DNA of 12,585 bases, taken from NCBI GenBank assembly GCA_014871605.1, contig WGSQ01000041.1, positions 1 through 12,585 on the forward strand, given 5' to 3'. The notes below the pieces were generated by a model. The model was not told where the DNA came from and searched no databases. It saw nothing but the letters and a program-made list of their open reading frames with translations. The number at the start of each line of letters is the position of its first letter. Position 1 is the stretch's first letter. Shown here piece after piece: positions 7,368 through 12,585 of this stretch. This DNA is from Collinsella sp. Lineage in GTDB: Bacteria > Actinomycetota > Coriobacteriia > Coriobacteriales > Coriobacteriaceae. Both the position numbers and the translations under genes were made by a program.

Positions 7368-7404
7368 AAAATGGTACTCGATTATCTGCGCTACCAGAAA
7401 AACC

Positions 7405-9717
7405 CTACGCCGACGCGCTGTCGCGAGCCGCCTGGCATGTAGGAGTCTGACGCAGCGTAAGCGGCTTGTCCCCCGCCTCGGCCGACGTTGTCAGCGTATA
7501 CGTGATCGTCGTCGTCTCGCCAGCATGCAGGTCAACGGTGCCCGAATAGAAGGGGATTCCATGCCACGTAGCGACGCCAAGACCAAACTGGGTGCCCTCG
7601 ACGGTCAGATCAGTAATGTTGCCGCCCGTCGGGGCAAACAATGAGACATTCAGACGTTCGTCGTCGCGCGCGGCATCGGGCGCGCTCGCCGCGACGTAGT
7701 CGGGCAGCTTGCCTGCCTCCTCCTGCGTCATGATGTTCGTCAGGGTAACGGTGATGCGATAGGAGCACGTGCCGTCGCCGTTCTTGATCCCCTGGCCAAT
7801 CTGCGTATCGGCGTTCAGGTACCAGTCGAGCTTGGAGAAGCTCAGGTTGTTAAAGTAAACGCCGGCAACAGGATCGGCACTCGGGTCATCCGGATCGGGC
7901 AGCGAAGCGTCAATGCCCGTCTCTTTGATGGCATTCTGCTCATCATCGTTTCTCATCCACGCGATCAGACGGCCCTCTTCGGCACCGCGCTCAACGGCGC
8001 TGACAAGCTTCGTAACATCGACATCGCCGATACCGCCAAGGATCTTGTCGAAGGCAGCGCTGGCGACGGATGCAAAGATGCCGTCCGACTCCTCGACCGG
8101 ATAGTTCCAGTACACATCGTGCATGAGGACCTTTGCGGCGTTGGTGCCGTCGACAACCGTTCCGTCGGGCAGCGAGACATTACCGACCAGGCCCAGCAGA
8201 TACTGCAGGAACACCGGGTCGATACCGATGACGCCATCAACGTCCTGTCCATACTGGGACTTCCACAGCGCGGCGACACGCTGCGAGTTGCGGGGCCAAT
8301 CAGGCGAATAGGTATTGCCCGAGTTGTACAGGTTACTGTGGTTGCCGAACAGCGCCTCATCCTCTTCGTCGACGCTCTCGACTGCCTCATCCTCACTGAG
8401 TCCAATGCGGGGAACAAACTCGCCAATCGACATCTGGCCGTCGGTGACCGAAATCAGGCCCTGCGAACCGCCAAAGCCGCCGCAGGCACGAATCTCGACG
8501 TTGTTCATGGCGTACATAAGATAGTTGCGCGTCTGGCCGTTGGCGCCGAGCATCTGGGGAAGGACGGGGGCGACCTTCTCCGCCGCGTCAACCGCGCCGT
8601 TGAGGGTGGCAAAGCCGTCCTTGGCCTTATCGACCAGCTCGGTCACCTGGGAAATATGAGTATCGCCAATGCCCTGGACCTTCTCGTTGGCGCTCTTGAA
8701 CACCTTCGAGCTGCTGGAAAGCGAATCGGCGACCGCCTGCAGCGCGGACACGTTAATCATGCCGTCCTGGAACAGCTTGCCGGGCGTAGCCTGCGAAAGG
8801 TTATCGGCCATGGGAACCAGCGCGTTGCTCGAGACATCGGACAGGGCGTCGATCATGGTGCGGGCCGCATTGATATCGCTGCCATACACCGGGATAAACG
8901 AAGCCGCCGCCCACAGCGGGCTCGAGGTCTCCGCCTTCATGCTGTTGCAGAGCTCATCGATCTTCTTCGCGTCGTCAGGCAGCGTCGAAAAATCGCCCGA
9001 CGTGACCTTGTCCTTAAGGCCACCGACGATCTCGACAGCCTCCTTCGCTTCGCTCTTTACGGTCTTTGCCGAGTTAAGCAGCATAAAGCCGCTTGCGCCA
9101 AGCGCAACGAGAAGCACCGCGACCACAGCGGCAATAATGGCGCCGGTGTGACGCTTTTTGCGCTCGCCCTTGCGATGGCGATGACGGACCAGACCGTCAG
9201 AGGTCGAACTCGACGAAGCGTCGCTACCGTAGTTCAAGCCAAAATCGTAATAATCTTCCTTGGAACCCGAGCCCGCAAACTCGGCACCGCTATCATCCAG
9301 GCGGGCGAACGTGCCAGTCTCGGAGGCGCCGGTGTAAATCGTGCCAAGGTTACCCGTAAGCCCCGCGCCACCGGCAGAGGGAGTATTGTTGCCGGCCTTG
9401 CCGGCATTAACGTTGTCGGCGGCATTCGCGGCGTTGGCAGCACCTGCGTTGTTCGCAGGTACCGAAGGAGCCCCGCTCGGCTGCGACGCGGAGGTTGCAC
9501 CGCCCGCAAAGACATTTCCTCTTGCACGGCCGGTCTTTTTTGCCTTTTGAGACTGCTCGTACAGAGCGGTAAACATCGCCGTCTCGCCCGGGGACACGCG
9601 CTTACCGGAACCGCCCTGTCCAGCGCCGCCCGGCGTGCCGGCCTTACCAGCCCCGTTCGGACGCGGCGGAACTGCAGGGCGGCCGCTATCGCTGCCCTTA
9701 AAGTGATTACCAGCCAT
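7405..9717 (-). CDS. DUF4012 domain-containing membrane-anchored protein
   Basis: Function unknown. The protein has 770 residues. Residues 1 to about 175 are low-complexity and rich in Gly, Ala, Pro, Asn and Ser, with no predicted fold. A basic stretch (RHRHRKGERKKRH, 178-190) precedes a single membrane helix at about 191-214 (GAIIAAVVAVLLVALGASGF). This gives an N-in, C-out topology, with roughly 550 residues outside. The outer part has the DUF4012 hallmark NYLMYAMNNVEIRACGGFGG (398-417), a variant of the family's NNxELRPTGGFIGS motif, and a C-terminal beta-rich region ending near CQAARDSASA. The ATG at 9717 is chosen for GAGGA seven bases upstream; an in-frame TTG at 9744 is less likely. 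DUF4012 proteins are common in Gram-positive bacteria and often lie near envelope polysaccharide genes. Its neighbour glmM fits an envelope role, but that is inference. Confidence 0.9.
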   Translation of the reverse strand: MAGNHFKGSDSGRPAVPPRPNGAGKAGTPGGAGQGGSGKRVSPGETAMFTALYEQSQKAKKTGRARGNVFAGGATSASQPSGAPSVPANNAGAANAANAADNVNAGKAGNNTPSAGGAGLTGNLGTIYTGASETGTFARLDDSGAEFAGSGSKEDYYDFGLNYGSDASSSSTSDGLVRHRHRKGERKKRHTGAIIAAVVAVLLVALGASGFMLLNSAKTVKSEAKEAVEIVGGLKDKVTSGDFSTLPDDAKKIDELCNSMKAETSSPLWAAASFIPVYGSDINAARTMIDALSDVSSNALVPMADNLSQATPGKLFQDGMINVSALQAVADSLSSSSKVFKSANEKVQGIGDTHISQVTELVDKAKDGFATLNGAVDAAEKVAPVLPQMLGANGQTRNYLMYAMNNVEIRACGGFGGSQGLISVTDGQMSIGEFVPRIGLSEDEAVESVDEEDEALFGNHSNLYNSGNTYSPDWPRNSQRVAALWKSQYGQDVDGVIGIDPVFLQYLLGLVGNVSLPDGTVVDGTNAAKVLMHDVYWNYPVEESDGIFASVASAAFDKILGGIGDVDVTKLVSAVERGAEEGRLIAWMRNDDEQNAIKETGIDASLPDPDDPSADPVAGVYFNNLSFSKLDWYLNADTQIGQGIKNGDGTCSYRITVTLTNIMTQEEAGKLPDYVAASAPDAARDDERLNVSLFAPTGGNITDLTVEGTQFGLGVATWHGIPFYSGTVDLHAGETTTITYTLTTSAEAGDKPLTLRQTPTCQAARDSASA

Positions 9718-9753
9718 AAAGAAATCCTCGCAATTGAGTCGCAATGAAAAAGT

Positions 9754-9775
9754 CCATAACGTTACTAGTTTATGG
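9754..9775. promoter_or_regulatory. Inverted repeat upstream of the DUF4012 gene, possible operator
   Basis: CCATAA (9754-9759) and TTATGG (9770-9775) form a perfect 6-10-6 inverted repeat about 40 nt before the DUF4012 start, in a locally AT-rich stretch within the 149-nt gap to the transporter gene. The minus-strand TAAACT inside it could be a -10 element, but I see no good -35. A regulator site is possible but weakly supported. Confidence 0.25.
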
Positions 9776-9866
9776 CATTTTGAACATCGACAGCTAAACT
9801 CCAGACACGGACATCAATTGGCGAAAATGCGGCACAACACCTTTTCTGTCTTGGCGGCGGCGCCAG

Positions 9867-10889
9867 CTACACCGTGAGGAACATCATCACGATGATCATG
9901 GCAAAGCCGATAAGGTCGGTCGGCAAAAACACCGTCCCCAGCATAACGGCGCTGGTGATGGTCGCCGAAACCGGCTCCACAGTTCCGATGAGGCTCGCGC
10001 GCACCGAGCCGATGTCCTTAACGCCCTGCATATAAAGCATGTAAGCAAAAAACGAGCCGATAACCACGAACACCGCGAGCGCCTCGATGCCGGCAGCGTC
10101 GAGCGCCGGCATATGCGCCCAGGGCTGCACGAAGACGCACGAGACCACGCCCGCCGTGAGCATTGCCGAGCCCGTGACGATGGGGCTGCCGTATTCGGGC
10201 AGGATCTTGGCGGGAATCACCGCCATACACGCGGCGCTGACCGCACACATAAGACCTGCTGCCAGGCCAAGCGGCGAGATATTCAGGCTGGTGAGGTCGC
10301 CGCCGGTGGCGATTAAAAAGGTTCCACCCAGAGCCAGGCCAATGCCGATGACTTCGCGAGTACGCGGCATGCGGCGATCGGTCACGCAGGCGTAGCCCAT
10401 GATGATAACGAGCTGCAGGCACTGGAGCACCGTCGCAGTTCCGGCATTGGTCAGGCGCACGGCCGAAAGATAACAAAACTGGTTAAAGAGCAGGCCAAAG
10501 GCGGTAAAGAACAGCAGCTGTTTGCGATCGGCGGGCGTCATCCAAAGCTTGACCAGGCGTGCGCGGTCGCGCGTGACAACCACAGTCATAAAGAGCAGGC
10601 CGGCGAGAATCTGCCGTATGCTCATAAGCCACAGCGTATCGACATGGTAGGTATCGAACAAAAAACTCGCGCTAGTGCCCGAGAAGCCCCAAAACGAACC
10701 ACCCACCAGCGTGGCCAGAACGCCCGTGATCATCTTGCGCGACGACGCATCGTTAAGGCGCTCGCGCCAGGCGCGGCGGGTGCTACGGCTGAGCTCGTCG
10801 GTGCCCTCGGGCACATCAATGTTCGATATATCGGTCATCGGCACCGAAGCCCCTGCGCCTTCGACCTGCTCGACACACTCTTTGCTCAT
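9867..10889 (-). CDS. EamA/DMT-family transporter (RhaT/YdcZ-like permease superfamily)
   Basis: Integral membrane permease of the drug/metabolite transporter superfamily; the substrate cannot be told from sequence. The 340 residues carry a hydrophilic N-terminal extension of about 50 residues, then some ten hydrophobic helices in two EamA repeats. The first helix begins near ITGVLATLVGGSFWGFSGT. Repeat 1 ends with the family-typical NQFCYLSAVRLTNAGTATVL. Repeat 2 has the equivalent AYMLYMQGVKDIGSVRASLI followed by GTVEPVSATITSAVMLGT. The reading ends directly after the tenth helix. I chose the ATG at 10889, which follows GGGGGAG with short spacing. The frame stays open upstream to 11096, but that part does not look like protein. 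An alternative ATG at about 10838 would remove 17 residues of the extension. Co-oriented with the DUF4012 gene, 149 nt apart. Confidence 0.92.
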   Translation of the reverse strand: MSKECVEQVEGAGASVPMTDISNIDVPEGTDELSRSTRRAWRERLNDASSRKMITGVLATLVGGSFWGFSGTSASFLFDTYHVDTLWLMSIRQILAGLLFMTVVVTRDRARLVKLWMTPADRKQLLFFTAFGLLFNQFCYLSAVRLTNAGTATVLQCLQLVIIMGYACVTDRRMPRTREVIGIGLALGGTFLIATGGDLTSLNISPLGLAAGLMCAVSAACMAVIPAKILPEYGSPIVTGSAMLTAGVVSCVFVQPWAHMPALDAAGIEALAVFVVIGSFFAYMLYMQGVKDIGSVRASLIGTVEPVSATITSAVMLGTVFLPTDLIGFAMIIVMMFLTV

Positions 10890-11120
10890 TCCACTCCCCC
10901 GAAACAGCCTGGAAACAATTCGGCTTACCTTACCACGGCGAAGGCACCAGCTGGAGGCTTGTCCGCTTATCGGTAGGACAATTCCGCAGGCGTCTTTCCA
11001 TAGCTCGATACCGCAATGGCCCTGTATTAGTCGACAGCCAAATCGCGGCAGCAGACTCTTTTGAAATGGATACGACAAAGCCCCCGAATTCCACAATGTA
11101 AGCGATTTTTAAAAATGTTC
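10890..11120. other. Intergenic region between transporter and tRNA-Val, no gene seen
   Basis: This stretch separates the minus-strand transporter from the plus-strand tRNA promoter. It should contain the transporter promoter, but I could not pick a convincing pair of hexamers. The only structure noticed is a small inverted repeat, TTGTCC with GGACAA, at 10960-10982 with an 11-base spacer. Reading frames here are open by composition but do not resemble protein. Confidence 0.5.
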
Positions 11121-11149
11121 TTGCCACCGAGTTCAGGCTCCGTTATATT
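11121..11149 (+). promoter_or_regulatory. Promoter of the tRNA-Val gene
   Basis: TTGCCA (11121-11126) and TATATT (11144-11149) are separated by exactly 17 bases, each matching the sigma-70-type consensus at four or five positions. Transcription should start near 11156, about 23 nt before the mature tRNA. Confidence 0.85.
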
Positions 11150-11178
11150 ATCCCTTGCGCACTTGCGCACCCTTGATC

Positions 11179-11253
11179 GGGCGTTTAGCTCAGGGGGAGA
11201 GCGCTTCCCTGACACGGAAGAGGTCAGAAGTTCAAATCTTCTAACGCCCACCA
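11179..11253 (+). tRNA. tRNA-Val (anticodon GAC)
   Basis: The 75-nt cloverleaf is complete. The seven-base-pair acceptor stem pairs GGGCGTT with AACGCCC. The D arm is GCTC/GAGC. The anticodon stem CTTCC/GGAAG encloses the loop CTGACAC, giving anticodon GAC, which reads GUC and GUU valine codons. The T arm pairs AGAAG with CTTCT around TTCAAAT. The discriminator is A and the CCA end is encoded in DNA. It has its own promoter upstream and an intrinsic terminator nine bases downstream, so it appears to be a single-gene transcription unit. Confidence 0.98.
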
Positions 11254-11261
11254 AATGTTCG

Positions 11262-11298
11262 CAGCTCAGAGGCTATGTCCTCTGGGCTGTTTTGTTTT
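11262..11298 (+). terminator. Intrinsic terminator of tRNA-Val
   Basis: CAGCTCAGAGG (11262-11272) pairs with CCTCTGGGCTG (11279-11289) over 11 bp with one G-T pair and a six-base loop, followed by TTTTGTTTT (11290-11298). This is a strong rho-independent terminator directly after the tRNA. Confidence 0.93.
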
Positions 11299-11479
11299 AT
11301 GTCGCCAAATCCGCTGGCAGCTCCAACCGCCCAACTAGCCAAAATCCGACCATCTACTTGCCGATCTATCCATCGGCATAACCAATCAGTCCGCACCGCA
11401 ACTTCTCAGCAAAACGCCGCGATGTCTGCGCCCTGCGGTATCCTTGGGTCACTTGCACCTGCAGCACCAAGGAGCCGCC

Positions 11480-12166
11480 ATGCGCACCGAGCTCGATGTC
11501 CCCTTTTCGCACAAAGAAGAAGCCAAGGCGCTGGGCGCCAAATGGGACCGGACCAAGAAGGTCTGGTATGTACCCAGCGGCGTCAACCCCGAGCCCTTTG
11601 CCGAGTGGCTGCCCGGTGTTGACCGATCCGACCCCTCAGCGCCGTATATATATCTAGTACTGGGCAAGCGCGAGTGCTGGAAGTGTCACAAAGAGACCTC
11701 GGTCGCGGCCTTCGGCATTCCCTATCGAACCGATAACGACGAGAGCGTCGCCATCGCGCACGCGCCCAACGAATCCGGGCACATTGCCATCGACACGGCC
11801 AACGCCAACGCACTCGCCATCGTGCCCGCTCTTGGCTGCGTGCCGGGCGAGATCCGCGACTACCTTCATAAGCGCTGCGGCTACAAGCCCGTAGGCGCGC
11901 GAGCCTCCAAAGCCCCGTCGCTCGGCAACACGTGCACCAGTTGCGACGCGCTGCAAGGCAGCTGCTATCTGTTCGAGGAGCCCTCGTCCCCGTTTGCCCT
12001 CACTGCCATCAACAAGCTGCCGGCACTGGAGTTTATACGCGTCGAAGTTGCCGGCGTCTTTGGCGTCCCGGCCGCGCGTACCGACTTTGACCAGGCGCTC
12101 TTTACCTGGGCACGCGACCATCACGCCGAGTTCCACAGGCAACTCGGTGAGGGGGTTTATTTGTAG
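11480..12166 (+). CDS. DUF5710 domain-containing protein with cysteine motifs
   Basis: A 228-residue protein of unknown function, apparently soluble. The N-terminal 40 residues (MRTELDVPFSHKEEAKALGA, then KWDRTKKVWYVPSG) match the DUF5710 domain as I remember it, a short module also seen at the ends of plasmid primase/TraC-type proteins. Behind it lies a region with CWKC (66-69) and a cluster CTSC-x6-C (152-155, 162), which could bind a metal such as zinc, then a C-terminal segment without recognisable features. The ATG at 11480 is chosen for AAGGAG at 11469-11474 with five-base spacing; an in-frame TTG at 11444 has no such site. It is 182 nt after the tRNA-Val terminator and convergent with the small zinc-ribbon gene, with 38 nt between the stops. 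No clear promoter was found. Confidence 0.85.
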   Translation: MRTELDVPFSHKEEAKALGAKWDRTKKVWYVPSGVNPEPFAEWLPGVDRSDPSAPYIYLVLGKRECWKCHKETSVAAFGIPYRTDNDESVAIAHAPNESGHIAIDTANANALAIVPALGCVPGEIRDYLHKRCGYKPVGARASKAPSLGNTCTSCDALQGSCYLFEEPSSPFALTAINKLPALEFIRVEVAGVFGVPAARTDFDQALFTWARDHHAEFHRQLGEGVYL

Positions 12167-12204
12167 GGACGGAGAAGCCTTCACAGCCAACTCCTCCGCA
12201 TCAC

Positions 12205-12489
12205 CTATCCCTCGTCGCCGGCGTCATACACGATATCGAGGCCACAAACAGGGCATTTCTCCGGATACACCGGCATATGAACGCCTGTCTGTTTTCTCAC
12301 TTCGTCGCTGAACCTGTCGCGCGCATCGATGAACCGAATGTCGAGACACGGTATTTGCGAGCCGCAGCAAGGGCAGGTGACGACAAACGACCCGCAATCA
12401 ACCTCTACGCTCGGAAACATATTGTTGTCTATAAGGGCACACGGCAGTTTTCCGTACTTCCCCATCGCAATATCGCCTCGCCAGCTCAT
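12205..12489 (-). CDS. Small zinc-ribbon-like hypothetical protein
   Basis: I do not recognise a family. The 94 residues contain two cysteine knuckles, TCPCCGSQIPC (near residue 40) and KCPVCGLDIVYD near the C-terminus. They are spaced like a two-knuckle zinc ribbon with a helical, charged linker (DIRFIDARDRFSDEVRKQTG) between. No membrane segment or signal peptide. The ATG at 12489 is supported by GGAG five bases upstream; an ATG at 12465 (MGKYGKLPC) preceded by GAGG is a possible alternative, and the frame is open to 12561. Convergent with the DUF5710 gene. Composition is slightly less GC-rich than the rest of the window, which together with its orphan status could hint at recent acquisition. 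Confidence 0.7.
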   Translation of the reverse strand: MSWRGDIAMGKYGKLPCALIDNNMFPSVEVDCGSFVVTCPCCGSQIPCLDIRFIDARDRFSDEVRKQTGVHMPVYPEKCPVCGLDIVYDAGDEG

Positions 12490-12585
12490 ACACGCTCCAC
12501 TCTCGCTATACAAAACAGGAAGAGCATGCACCGGCGGGCGTGCGCGAGATTGCATCGCCACGCGATCCGATCAAACAACACGATC

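Noticed and set aside
6509..7450. 313-codon plus-strand frame opposite glmM.
   Set aside because: Mirror frame of glmM, with no domain recognised.
8119..9747. 542-codon plus-strand frame opposite the DUF4012 gene.
   Set aside because: Arg/Ala/Gly-rich mirror translation. The opposing frame has a ribosome site, a membrane helix and the DUF4012 motif.
10890..11096. N-terminal extension of the EamA transporter by 69 residues.
   Set aside because: The translation is Cys/Trp/Arg-rich and not protein-like, and the ATG at 10889 follows a purine-rich ribosome site.
11179..12166. Possible genomic island inserted at the tRNA-Val gene.
   Set aside because: No integrase, no repeat of the tRNA 3' end downstream in the window, and no abrupt composition change before the small gene near the right edge.

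Overview
This 12.6 kb window is GC-rich chromosomal DNA, mostly housekeeping genes. Gene content, codon bias and a transcription-terminating T-box suggest a host-associated actinomycete of the class Coriobacteriia, Collinsella-like. That placement is inferred from the look of the proteins and was not searched.

Left third (1-4110, minus strand): a phenylalanyl-tRNA synthetase operon. Reading on the minus strand, a promoter near 4083-4110 leads into a T-box leader. The leader has a UUC (Phe) specifier, a stem I of about 108 nt, an antiterminator core and a competing intrinsic terminator. It is followed by pheS (alpha subunit) and pheT (beta subunit), and pheT runs off the left edge with only its last residues missing. 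The 180-nt gap between pheS and pheT holds a 98-nt imperfect palindrome.

Middle (4210-9717): an M32 carboxypeptidase gene reads rightward, divergent from pheST. It converges on glmM (phosphoglucosamine mutase, minus strand), and a second long imperfect palindrome (99 nt) lies between them, plus a 13-bp perfect hairpin overlapping the glmM stop codon. Upstream of glmM, in the same direction, is a large membrane-anchored DUF4012 protein. A terminator-like hairpin sits between it and glmM, immediately before the glmM ribosome binding site. GlmM makes glucosamine-1-phosphate for peptidoglycan and other envelope polymers, and the DUF4012 protein is predicted to be mostly extracytoplasmic, so this pair has an envelope flavour.

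Right third (9867-12585): a ten-helix EamA/DMT-family transporter (minus strand); a tRNA-Val(GAC) gene with a clear promoter and terminator (plus strand); a DUF5710-domain protein with CxxC motifs (plus strand); and, convergent with it, a small zinc-ribbon protein of unknown function (minus strand).

I found no mobile element, CRISPR array, toxin-antitoxin pair or defence island. The least explained features are the two long intergenic palindromes, which share a 9-mer and an 8-mer that pair with each other (the 9-mer recurs in a third intergenic hairpin), and the two cysteine-motif proteins at the right end.
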